Assembly: GCA_046590885.1 (NCBI GenBank)
Contig: JBKJTS010000088.1
Coordinates: forward strand, 1 to 6,425
Direction of reading: 5' to 3'
Length of the DNA: 6,425 nucleotides
Origin: Ga0077554 sp046590885
Lineage (GTDB): Bacteria; Pseudomonadota; Gammaproteobacteria; Ga0077554; Ga007554
The stretch's first letter is position 1. Every line of letters begins with the position of its first letter. A program made the position numbers and the translations under genes. Shown here in pieces: positions 1 through 5,990 of this stretch. The notes beneath the pieces were generated by a model. The model was given only the letters and a program-made list of their open reading frames with translations. It was not told the DNA's origin and did not search any database.

Positions 1-743
1 TCGGCGGCAAGGTCGGTGGTAACACGATCAATGACTGAGATGACGGTATACAATGTGCCACCATTAACGCCCCCCTGTGTGTCGCAAGCTAGAATGGCGG
101 TTTCGCCGCTGGCATCACTCATGGCATCGCCCATTTTGTTGCGGATGTCCTGGGTGTTTTCCAATAATGCACGGCGCATTAGGGTCAGGCCGGGCACAAT
201 TAATCCGCCTTGGTGTTCGCCGCTGGCAGTTAACACGTCCAGCGTGATCGCTGTGCCGCAGCTAATCACGCACACGGAGCCTTTGACGTTACGGTGCGCG
301 GCAATCATGCTGGCCCAGCGGTCTACGCCTAATTTTTCCGGGTCAAGATAGGCGTTGTGTATGCCACATGCGCTGCGTTGTGGTGTTACAAATTCGGTTT
401 CAATATCCCATGCCTGTTTTACCCACCCTGCCAGTGTTTCACCAAAGTCCTTGCCGGCGACATTGGCAACTACGACGCGTTCAGGCCGTATCAGGGGTGT
501 CCAATGCTGGGCGGCAAAGGGTTGAAAGTAGTCTGTAGAATGTGGCAGTTCTTGCGCATCTTGCGCCGTGCATGGAAGTACGAGTGCCGCGGAGGGCAGG
601 GATGCCGGGGGTGGCTGCTCACCGCATTTGTGCAGCCTGTCCGGCGTCGGTCGCTCGGTTTGTCCGGCATGATCCAGCACTCCGGCGGCAAATATCGCCC
701 ATTTAATGCGGGTGTTTCCGGCATCTACTACTAAAATGGTCAT
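1..743 (-). CDS. coaX: Type III pantothenate kinase CoaX (partial, 3' end outside the window)
   Basis: Cytoplasmic kinase that phosphorylates pantothenate in the first step of coenzyme A synthesis (known for the family). Seen here: 247 codons from an ATG at 741-743, open through the window edge. The N-terminus MTILVVDAGNTRIKWA carries the phosphate-binding DxGNTxxK motif (Asp7), LGVDRW (about residues 138-143, Asp141) is the second family motif, and SCGTAITLD (161-169) is the third. In the third motif many family members have an Asp where this protein has Ser161; the effect is unclear because several proteobacterial CoaX proteins vary there. A GG-rich segment (about 224-229) lies near the visible end. 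The family is usually about 240-260 residues, so only a few codons should be missing. The start is chosen by homology and by TAGGA at 750-754. The frame also stays open to an ATG at 789-791, which would add a hydrophobic 16-residue leader, but this is unlikely. It follows birA by 100 bases, as in the birA-coaX pair of Pseudomonas. Confidence 0.95.
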   Translation of the reverse strand, partial: MTILVVDAGNTRIKWAIFAAGVLDHAGQTERPTPDRLHKCGEQPPPASLPSAALVLPCTAQDAQELPHSTDYFQPFAAQHWTPLIRPERVVVANVAGKDFGETLAGWVKQAWDIETEFVTPQRSACGIHNAYLDPEKLGVDRWASMIAAHRNVKGSVCVISCGTAITLDVLTASGEHQGGLIVPGLTLMRRALLENTQDIRNKMGDAMSDASGETAILACDTQGGVNGGTLYTVISVIDRVTTDLAA

Positions 744-749
744 CAATAA

Positions 750-754
750 TCCTA
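750..754 (-). promoter_or_regulatory. Ribosome binding site of coaX
   Basis: The minus strand reads TAGGA six bases before the ATG at 741-743. This supports the conventional CoaX start over the in-frame upstream ATG at 789-791, whose only purine-rich stretch (AGGGA) directly abuts it. Confidence 0.5.
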
Positions 755-843
755 ATATGAGTGCAAGCGCCACACGGCTAAAGTTTAACATTCCCTGTCG
801 GGGTGTTTCTTAAAATAATGTGGGGATGGTGGGTGATAGTCTG

Positions 844-1845
844 CTAAGTGATCAGGCGCAAACTCACTTCCCCGTAAGGATAATGATGCACCCCGTTTTG
901 ATTCTCCAGCAGCAGCGCGCCGGAGGAGTCAACGCCACGGCCGATGCCATTGACCATGCTGGTCCCTGTAAGGTTCGGAAGGTGTAATGCTATGGCCCGG
1001 CCGTTTGCCAAGTCATACTGTGTCCATTCTTGATGAAAACCATAAAATCCCATTGATTCAAATTCTTGTAACACATATATAATATGTTGCACTAACTTTG
1101 CCGCAAGCTGATTACGTGAGACGGGGTGGCCTAAAGCTGTTTCCAGATCCACCCACGGTTGGTCTATTGGAGGGGTTTGGGCCTGCACCACTGAAGCGGG
1201 CATACGCACATTCACACCCACACCAATTACCACCGCGCAGGGGCCAGACATTTCACCGCTCATTTCCAGCAGAATGCCTGCCAGTTTACGGTTTTGCCAC
1301 AAAACATCATTGGGCCATTTCAGACCCGCGTCAGTTAAGCCTGTTTCGCGCAGCGCGCGGTTCACCCCCACACCTACCGCTAGCCCCAGGCCCGTTAAAG
1401 ATTCCGCATTGAGCGTGAAGCGCCACAGCAGTGAAAGATAAATGTTCGCGCCAAAGGGTGACGCCCAGCTCCGACCTCGCCGACCCCGCCCGGCCTGTTG
1501 GCGCTCGGTAAGACACGCCTGCCCCGATGGCGCACCGAGCCGCGCCTTATTCATTAAATAGCGATTGGTGGAATCGATGTCTTGATGAATTTCAAGCCCT
1601 GACAACGCGACGGCAGTTGTAGGTGGCAATGCATTGAAGATGAGATCATGGTCTAATAATTCCACGGGACGTGCCAGGCGATAACCTTTGCCGGGCACCG
1701 CGTGCAAATCTATATCCCATTCAGCAAGTGCGTGCAGATGTTTCCACACGGCGCTGCGCCCCATGCCTAAGGCGACACCGAGTGCTTCGCCGGAATGAAA
1801 CTGGCCGTCGGCAAGAATACGAAGAAGTAAGTAGCGCTGCTGCAT
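844..1845 (-). CDS. birA: Bifunctional biotin protein ligase / biotin operon repressor BirA
   Basis: Makes biotinyl-AMP and attaches biotin to the acceptor domain of acetyl-CoA carboxylase; class II members also repress biotin genes (family knowledge). At 333 residues it is close to the E. coli protein (321). Domains in order: an N-terminal winged helix (about 1-60, with GRSAVWKHLHAL as the probable recognition helix and PGKGYRL as the wing); the catalytic domain with STNRYL (92-97), the biotinyl-AMP loop GRGRRGRSW (119-127), KWPNDVLW (176-183), RKLAGIL (186-192, active-site Lys187) and GVGVNV (208-213); and a C-terminal SH3-like domain (about 287-333) with GVDSSGALLLE and GEVSLR. The presence of the DNA-binding domain predicts repressor activity, but no bio operon lies in this window. 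The gene starts 32 bases after pyrC'. The only SD-like sequence (CAGG) directly abuts the ATG and no in-frame alternative start precedes it, so translation may depend on coupling or be weak. Confidence 0.97.
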   Translation of the reverse strand: MQQRYLLLRILADGQFHSGEALGVALGMGRSAVWKHLHALAEWDIDLHAVPGKGYRLARPVELLDHDLIFNALPPTTAVALSGLEIHQDIDSTNRYLMNKARLGAPSGQACLTERQQAGRGRRGRSWASPFGANIYLSLLWRFTLNAESLTGLGLAVGVGVNRALRETGLTDAGLKWPNDVLWQNRKLAGILLEMSGEMSGPCAVVIGVGVNVRMPASVVQAQTPPIDQPWVDLETALGHPVSRNQLAAKLVQHIIYVLQEFESMGFYGFHQEWTQYDLANGRAIALHLPNLTGTSMVNGIGRGVDSSGALLLENQNGVHHYPYGEVSLRLIT

Positions 1846-1877
1846 CCTGCAATTTTAACAGATTTTTACGGGTGCCT

Positions 1878-3200
1878 TTATCCGATTAGTTCATAAACAA
1901 CTTTTCCCCCCACCACGGTGTGTGTGACGCGGCCTTTGAATTCCCACCCCATAAACGGGGTGTTTCGGCCACGGCTAAGCAGGGTTTTCTCAGTGACTGT
2001 CCAGTAGTGGTTGGGGTCAAAGATGCAAATGTCAGCGGGCGTGCCGATGTTCAGGGTGCCAGCATTAATGCCCAGAATTCTCGCGGGTTGATACGTCAGG
2101 CAGGCGATGGCATCGCTCAGGCTCAGCACGTCTTCATCGGCAAGGCGTAAGGTGAGCGGCAGCAAGGTTTCGAGTGCTGAAATGCCCGGTTCGGTGGCGC
2201 TGAAAGGTGCCAGCTTGGCGTCAGGTTCATGTGGTTGGTGATCAGAGCAGATGGCCGTTACTGTGCCGCGTGCAAGACTGGCGCGCAGGCCGTCACGGTC
2301 GCGCTGCGTGCGCAAGGGCGGCTCAACGTGGCACTGGCTGTTGAAATCACCTACATCCATTTCCGTGAGATACAAATGATGGGCGCTGACATCCGCGCTG
2401 ACCGGTAAGCCTTCGTAACGCGCGCGTGCCACCATGCGTGCTGCGCGTGCGGTGGATAAGCGGCAGAAATGGGCGCGTACGCCGGTTTGTTCAATTAATA
2501 CCAGATCACGCGCCACGGCGGCGATTTCAGCAGACTCAGAAATGCCGGGCAGACCGAGACGGGTGCTGACCATGCCTTCATGCATGCAACCCTGATTGCG
2601 CAGCCAATAGTCTTCAGAGTTTAAAAACACCGTAAGATTCTGCGTGGCCGCATATTCCATGGCACAGCGCAACACATGGGCATTGGTGATGTGGCGTGAG
2701 GCATTGGATACGCCGACACATCCCGCTTCTTTAAGCGCAGCCATTTCACTGATGCGCTCACCCTTCAGCCCTTGGGTCAGCGCACCGAGTGGTACGATAC
2801 GCGCATAGCCCGCAGCTTCAGCACGACTGCGAATCAGTGCAGCAACAGCTGGCGTGTCAATGATGGGGTCAGTGTCGGGTGGGCAACACAATGTTGTAAT
2901 GCCGCCACTGGTTGCCGCGCGTGTTTCACTGGCGATGGTGGCCTTGTGTTCATAACCAGGTTCTCGCAAGCGCGCGCTGAGATCGACGAGGCCGGGGCAT
3001 ATGATTAAATTGGTCGCGTCTATTTCACGGTCTGCGGTGAAATCGCGGGATGTTGCAGTGATATCACGTGATGTTGGAGCGAAATCGCGGGGTGTTGTGC
3101 CAATAGAGTGAATGATACCGTCAGCGATACAGATATCCTGCACACTATCAATTGAATTAGCGGGGTCGATGACGCGACCATTGATAATACGCAGGCGCAT
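1878..3200 (-). CDS. pyrC': Inactive dihydroorotase-like subunit PyrC' (aspartate transcarbamoylase partner)
   Basis: Dihydroorotase fold, 440 residues, usual length or slightly longer. The family frame is clear: GRVIDPAN, ICPGLVDLSARLREPGYEHK, GGITTLCCPPDT, MHEGMVSTRLGLPGI, SDHQPH, GRNTPFMG and a C-terminal VVGGKVVYE. The metal-binding HxH of active enzymes (PGLIDPHVHLREPG) is replaced by Ser75-Ala-Arg77, the His of the HAED motif by Asn194 (LNSED), the His of HxxHxST by Arg247 (HFCRLST), and the FSDDG region reads VSNAS. Only Asp320 of SDHxPH clearly remains. This matches the non-catalytic PyrC' of Pseudomonas, which is needed for assembly of the PyrB-PyrC' dodecamer. I infer that it has no dihydroorotase activity, although an automatic annotation would probably call it dihydroorotase. 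An in-frame 21-bp tandem repeat lengthens a loop at about residues 33-54. It overlaps pyrB by one base (TGATG). Confidence 0.95.
   Translation of the reverse strand: MRLRIINGRVIDPANSIDSVQDICIADGIIHSIGTTPRDFAPTSRDITATSRDFTADREIDATNLIICPGLVDLSARLREPGYEHKATIASETRAATSGGITTLCCPPDTDPIIDTPAVAALIRSRAEAAGYARIVPLGALTQGLKGERISEMAALKEAGCVGVSNASRHITNAHVLRCAMEYAATQNLTVFLNSEDYWLRNQGCMHEGMVSTRLGLPGISESAEIAAVARDLVLIEQTGVRAHFCRLSTARAARMVARARYEGLPVSADVSAHHLYLTEMDVGDFNSQCHVEPPLRTQRDRDGLRASLARGTVTAICSDHQPHEPDAKLAPFSATEPGISALETLLPLTLRLADEDVLSLSDAIACLTYQPARILGINAGTLNIGTPADICIFDPNHYWTVTEKTLLSRGRNTPFMGWEFKGRVTHTVVGGKVVYELIG
3040..3102. repeat. Three tandem copies of a 21-bp unit inside pyrC'
   Basis: Copies lie at 3040-3060, 3061-3081 and 3082-3102. 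On the plus strand each starts like aaatcgcgggatgttg, with a few substitutions. The unit is a multiple of three and in frame, so on the minus strand it codes for degenerate seven-residue repeats (RDFAPTS, RDITATS, RDFTADR). The next residues, REIDATN, resemble a fourth, more decayed copy. It sits in the N-terminal part of PyrC' before the PGLVD motif, where other PyrC' proteins, as I recall them, have a shorter loop. Confidence 0.85.
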
Positions 3201-4204
3201 CAGATAATTTCTCCTGTAGAGTCGGCCCTGATTGATGATGGAATTGATGATGATACAGACAGTATCATTGACATAATCGCCATGCGCACGGCAATGCCGT
3301 GCGTGACTTGCTCGAGAATGACGGAGCGTGGCCCGTCGGCGACCGTTGAATCAATTTCTACGCCACGATTGATTGGCCCCGGGTGCATTACGATAACATC
3401 GGGTTTGGCATAGGCCAGCTTTTCTTCGGTTAATCCGTAGAGACGGAAATATTCATGTTCGCTGGGCAGTAACGCACCTTTCATGCGTTCATGTTGCAAT
3501 CGCAGCATAATGATTACATCTACATCACGCAGACCTTCACGCAAGTCATGGTGCACATGCACACCCAGGGTTTCTACTTCGCAGGGAATTAGTGTTTCCG
3601 GGCCAATAACCCGCACCTCGTTCACGCCCAGTGTGGTCAGCGCATGAATTTGCGAACGCGCCACACGTGAATGCAGGATGTCACCGACTATCGCTACATT
3701 GAGTTTTGCAAATCCTTTTTTGTGGCGGCGAATGGTGAACATATCCAGCATTGCCTGGGTAGGGTGCGCATGGCGACCATCGCCGGCATTAATAACGCTG
3801 ATATGGGGCGCTACATGCTGGGCAACAAAATGCGCGGCACCGCCACGGTCATGACGCACCACGAACATGTCGCAGTGCATGGCTTGCAGGTTGTGCAGGG
3901 TATCGAGCAGGCTTTCGCCCTTTGTGGTGGCAGAGGCCGTGACGTTGATGTTGAGTACATCAGCGGAGAGGCGTTTGGCTGCCAGCTCAAAGGTGGTGCG
4001 GGTGCGGGTACTGGGTTCAAAAAATAAATTAACCACAGTTTTACCACGTAATAATGGCACTTTTTTAATGCTTTGTGCTGTGATGCCAGAGAATGATTCA
4101 GCAGTGTCAAGTATGTCTACCAGAAGCTGGCGCTTTAATCCTTCGATAGTGAGGAAGTGCCGCAGGCGGCCATTTTTATCAAATTGTATATTATAATTTT
4201 TCAT
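3200..4204 (-). CDS. pyrB: Aspartate transcarbamoylase catalytic chain PyrB
   Basis: Condenses carbamoyl phosphate and aspartate to carbamoyl aspartate, the committed step of pyrimidine synthesis, in the cytoplasm. The 334 residues resemble the Pseudomonas protein almost throughout. Motifs seen: FFEPSTRTRTTFE (61-73, carbamoyl phosphate binding), TKGES (94-98, Lys95 from the neighbouring subunit), GDGRHAHPTQ (141-150), VGDILHSRVARS (173-184), MLRLQ (233-237, aspartate-binding Arg and Gln) and HPGPINRGVEI (274-284). The extended N-terminus (about 20 residues before LKRQLLVDILDTA) is typical of class A enzymes that pair with PyrC' and bind nucleotide effectors there; this is family knowledge, not visible here. 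There is no pyrI-like regulatory gene. The last 20 residues are a variable Ser/Ile-rich tail coded partly by a short direct repeat. It starts 12 bases after pyrR with no good SD sequence, which suggests translational coupling, and ends overlapping pyrC' by one base. Confidence 0.98.
   Translation of the reverse strand: MKNYNIQFDKNGRLRHFLTIEGLKRQLLVDILDTAESFSGITAQSIKKVPLLRGKTVVNLFFEPSTRTRTTFELAAKRLSADVLNINVTASATTKGESLLDTLHNLQAMHCDMFVVRHDRGGAAHFVAQHVAPHISVINAGDGRHAHPTQAMLDMFTIRRHKKGFAKLNVAIVGDILHSRVARSQIHALTTLGVNEVRVIGPETLIPCEVETLGVHVHHDLREGLRDVDVIIMLRLQHERMKGALLPSEHEYFRLYGLTEEKLAYAKPDVIVMHPGPINRGVEIDSTVADGPRSVILEQVTHGIAVRMAIMSMILSVSSSIPSSIRADSTGEII
3211..3215 (-). promoter_or_regulatory. Ribosome binding site of pyrC' within the end of pyrB
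   Basis: The minus strand reads AGGAG ten bases before the pyrC' ATG (3198-3200). It lies inside the last codons of pyrB, so the two genes are translated from overlapping signals, fitting the TGATG stop-start junction. The spacing is slightly long. Confidence 0.6.
3231..3252. repeat. Short 12-bp-period direct repeat at the 3' end of pyrB
   Basis: The plus strand has attgatgatg at 3231-3240 and again at 3243-3252, separated by two bases. On the minus strand this codes for the Ser/Ile-rich PyrB tail (SSSIPSSI). It is probably slippage in an unconstrained tail. Confidence 0.6.
3250..3268 (-). other. Perfect 7-bp inverted repeat near the pyrB 3' end
   Basis: Arms ATGATAC (3250-3256) and GTATCAT (3262-3268) flank a 5-base loop. 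It lies about 50 bases before the pyrC' start and inside the poorly conserved PyrB tail. No T-run follows on the minus strand, so it is not an intrinsic terminator. It could be a transcript hairpin affecting stability or ribosome access, or chance. Confidence 0.35.
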
Positions 4205-4216
4205 GTTTTATTGAAT

Positions 4217-4759
4217 TTATCTTGAGCCTATCAAGGTGTTTTTTAATCGTAGTGCCAACGGTTCCGGGCCGGTTAATTTAATATGTGTGTGAGGGGGTAA
4301 CTCCACCTGTTGTCCGACGATGTCGGCCTGAATAGGTAATTCACGGCCATTGCGATCAATCAGTGCGACGAGTGTAATAGCGGCAGGACGGCCATAGTCA
4401 AAAATTTCATTGAATGCAGCGCGAATCGTGCGGCCGGTGTAGAGCACATCGTCAACCAGGATGATGTGGTGGTCATCAACATTGAAGGGCAGGTGTGAGG
4501 GTTTCACCTGTGGATTGATGCCGATGCGCACGAAGTCGTCGCGGTAAAACGAAATATCCAGACTGCCCAAAGGTTGGTGCAAGCCGAGTAAGGCATGTAG
4601 ACGTTGTGCAATCCACACGCCTCCACTGTGTATGCCCACCATGGCAGGATCTTTAATGTGATGTGCTTCTAACCGTGTTTTTAGATTCTGCGCCATTACA
4701 ACAATGAGTTCTTCTATATCAGTAGCGAGTAGTCGCTCGACATCAGGAAGCTGGGTCAT
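4217..4759 (-). CDS. pyrR: PyrR, pyrimidine regulatory protein / uracil phosphoribosyltransferase-like
   Basis: Type I phosphoribosyltransferase fold. In Bacillus PyrR binds pyr mRNA in response to UMP and has some uracil phosphoribosyltransferase activity; in Gammaproteobacteria its exact role is less settled. The 180 residues match the family length. Motifs: VGIHSGGVWIAQRL (41-54), LDISFYRDDF (67-76, the family's LYRDDL motif), the PRPP loop IILVDDVLYTGRT (99-111) and IDRNGRELPIQADIVGQ (134-150). The start at 4757-4759 fits the usual MTQLPD-type N-terminus and has AGG seven bases upstream. The frame is open further upstream to 4891, but that part only overlaps the ruvX tail in another frame and is not protein-like. 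It sits 34 bases after ruvX and 12 bases before pyrB. I see neither a Bacillus-type PyrR-binding loop nor an attenuator in the short gaps, so RNA-based attenuation is not supported here. Confidence 0.93.
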   Translation of the reverse strand: MTQLPDVERLLATDIEELIVVMAQNLKTRLEAHHIKDPAMVGIHSGGVWIAQRLHALLGLHQPLGSLDISFYRDDFVRIGINPQVKPSHLPFNVDDHHIILVDDVLYTGRTIRAAFNEIFDYGRPAAITLVALIDRNGRELPIQADIVGQQVELPPHTHIKLTGPEPLALRLKNTLIGSR

Positions 4760-4769
4760 GGGGTTACCT

Positions 4770-4784
4770 ATTAGGTTATCTAAT
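4770..4784. promoter_or_regulatory. Small inverted repeat just upstream of pyrR
   Basis: ATTAG and CTAAT arms flank a 5-base centre (GTTAT), 10 bases before the pyrR ATG in the ruvX-pyrR gap. Being AT-rich and short, it could be a weak operator or hairpin covering the pyrR leader, or chance. No terminator or consensus PyrR site accompanies it. Confidence 0.2.
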
Positions 4785-4793
4785 GTTACACAT

Positions 4794-5279
4794 TTACTCC
4801 CCTCTGCCATCTGAGGGAAAGGGAGCGGGGGAGAGGGTATGTTGTTCTGTGAACCATGTTTCAAGAATAACTTGTGCAGCCACACTGTCAATCTGCTGTT
4901 TGCTGGCTTGGGTATGCGATTTTGGCCGTTTTTTACCTCTTGTTGCTAAAATCTGCTCGGCTGCCAGTGATGATAATCGCTCGTCGATCAAGTGTACAGG
5001 TACATGGTATCGCTGTTGCAATTGTGTGCCAAACGTGCGAGCCGCATGAGTCATATCGTGTTCCGTTCCATCCGCATTGAACGGTAAGCCAACCACCAAT
5101 GCGTCCGGCTTCCAGCTGCTTACCAAGTGGGTGATAGCGGGCCAATCGGGGATGGTCTCGGTTACACGCACTGCTCCGAGCGCGGTGGTGGTCGCCGTTA
5201 AGTCCTGACCGGCGGCGATACCGATACGTTTCATACCAAAGTCGAATCCAAGAAATGTGCAGGGGCGTCTGGTAGTCAT
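4794..5279 (-). CDS. ruvX: RuvX (YqgF), putative Holliday junction resolvase / pre-16S rRNA nuclease
   Basis: RNase H-like nuclease; in E. coli the protein is essential and processes the 5' end of pre-16S rRNA, while the resolvase name comes from its fold. At 161 residues it is longer than the usual 135-150. Acidic catalytic motifs are all present: GFDFGMKRIG (11-20, Asp13), VVGLPFNADG (62-71), IDERLSS (98-104, Asp99) and IDSVAAQVILETW (130-142, Asp131). The conserved fold ends near residue 146; the last 15 residues (TLSPAPFPSDGRGE end) are Pro/Gly-rich and coded by a purine/pyrimidine-biased repeat-like sequence. The start at 5277-5279 puts the catalytic motif at the usual distance, but there is only a weak SD-like TTGG upstream. 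It follows yqgE by 76 bases, as in the conserved yqgE-ruvX pair. Confidence 0.95.
   Translation of the reverse strand: MTTRRPCTFLGFDFGMKRIGIAAGQDLTATTTALGAVRVTETIPDWPAITHLVSSWKPDALVVGLPFNADGTEHDMTHAARTFGTQLQQRYHVPVHLIDERLSSLAAEQILATRGKKRPKSHTQASKQQIDSVAAQVILETWFTEQHTLSPAPFPSDGRGE
4797..4837. repeat. Repeat-like purine/pyrimidine-biased sequence forming the ruvX 3' end
   Basis: The plus strand is almost all purine in the right part (gggaaagggagcgggggaga, about 4815-4834) with a pyrimidine-rich left part. CCCTCT at 4800-4805 can pair with AGAGGG at 4832-4837, or CTCCCC (4797-4802) with GGGGAG (4828-4833). Such sequences, translated as SPAPFPSDGRGE-like peptides, are familiar to me as dispersed intergenic repeats in proteobacterial genomes. 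Only one copy is visible here, so the dispersed nature is inference. Confidence 0.5.
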
Positions 5280-5355
5280 TTGTTACCAACTGTTGAGCTG
5301 CATGCGCTCACGCAAGTGTTTATATAAGTGGGCACAAGAGAAGTGATAAAGATGG

Positions 5356-5928
5356 TCATGCATGACCAACGTCATTTGACAGTCTGTTTAAATCAATACC
5401 AGTTAAGGCTGCTGCGGCATGCCAGCGTTGCTCGCGGGATAGATCAAAGGGTAAATCAAACAACACACGGGCACTGGCTGGCCCATTCAGCCAGTCGTTA
5501 CTGGCCAACTCTTTTTCCAGCTGTCCCGGCCCCCAAGCTGCATAGCCCAAGGCAACCAAGGTATGTTTTGGCCCAGTACCCCGCGCAATAGCTTCAAGGA
5601 TATCACGCGAGCTGGCAACGCCGATATCAGCTATGTTCAGCACGCTGTCCCACGAGCCTATGGGAGAGTGAATGACAAAACCACGCTCACGCTGCAGTGG
5701 CCCACCGAGAAACACTGGCCGATTCAGGATGGCTGGCGTCTCCGCCTCGATATTCATATGTTGTAATACTTCACTGAGCTGAATATCCAAGGGATGATTA
5801 ATGATGATGCCCAATGCGCCTTCCTGGCTGTGTTCACAGATATATGTGACACTTTGGGAAAAGTTAGGGTCTGCCAGAGAGGGCATGGCAATGAGAAATT
5901 GATTGGTCAGCGAGAGGGTTGAGCTCAT
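5356..5928 (-). CDS. yqgE: YqgE/AlgH family protein (DUF179)
   Basis: Conserved proteobacterial protein of unresolved biochemical function; the algH name comes from a proposed regulatory role in Pseudomonas alginate production. The 190 residues match the family length (P. aeruginosa AlgH is about 189). Family motifs: FLIAMPSLADPNFSQSVTYI near the N-terminus, GALGIIINHPL, VFLGGPLQRERGFVIH, LGYAAWGPGQLEKEL and a C-terminal LTGIDLNRLSNDVGHA. No signal peptide or membrane segment is seen. The start at 5926-5928 is chosen because the conserved part begins just after it. A GTG at 5986-5988 in the same frame would add 20 residues with no family resemblance. Neither start has a proper SD sequence; the chosen ATG lies six bases after a -10-like element and may be leaderless. 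Confidence 0.95.
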   Translation of the reverse strand: MSSTLSLTNQFLIAMPSLADPNFSQSVTYICEHSQEGALGIIINHPLDIQLSEVLQHMNIEAETPAILNRPVFLGGPLQRERGFVIHSPIGSWDSVLNIADIGVASSRDILEAIARGTGPKHTLVALGYAAWGPGQLEKELASNDWLNGPASARVLFDLPFDLSREQRWHAAAALTGIDLNRLSNDVGHA

Positions 5929-5934
5929 GGGGAT

Positions 5935-5964
5935 AGTATCATGCACAAGGGTGTCCAGTGGCAA
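5935..5964 (-). promoter_or_regulatory. Candidate sigma-70 promoter for yqgE and possibly the downstream genes
   Basis: On the minus strand TTGCCA (5959-5964, five of six to the -35 consensus) is followed after 18 bases by GATACT (5935-5940, four of six to the -10). The expected start of transcription falls at or next to the A of the yqgE ATG, which would make the message leaderless. It was judged by eye only. Confidence 0.35.
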
Positions 5965-5990
5965 GAGTATGTAATTGACTTTAGGCACCC

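Noticed and set aside
491..724. Minus-strand open frame of 77 codons
   Set aside because: It lies inside coaX in another frame and its composition (Pro, Arg, His rich) is that of a shadow frame.
16..734. Two plus-strand open frames of 111 and 125 codons (16-351 and 357-734)
   Set aside because: They are antisense to coaX, whose minus-strand frame shows all family motifs without a stop; the plus-strand translations resemble no family.
785..815. Terminator-like CCCTGTCGGG with nearby T-rich stretch between birA and coaX
   Set aside because: The stem is only three base pairs and the T-rich side lies on the plus strand, opposite to the direction of the genes.
4760..4891. Extended N-terminus of pyrR from an ATG at 4889-4891
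   Set aside because: The extra 44 residues overlap the end of ruvX and the repeat in another frame, and PyrR of normal length begins at 4759.
5280..5355. Promoter in the yqgE-ruvX gap (TATATA / TATAAA-like sequence on the minus strand)
   Set aside because: The -10-like hexamer is good but only a poor -35 (TTTATC at 18 bases) can be paired with it; not enough to call.
5929..5988. GTG start for yqgE giving 20 more residues
   Set aside because: The added segment is not like the family N-terminus, and the purines before the GTG (AGGG) overlap it too closely to be a normal SD sequence.
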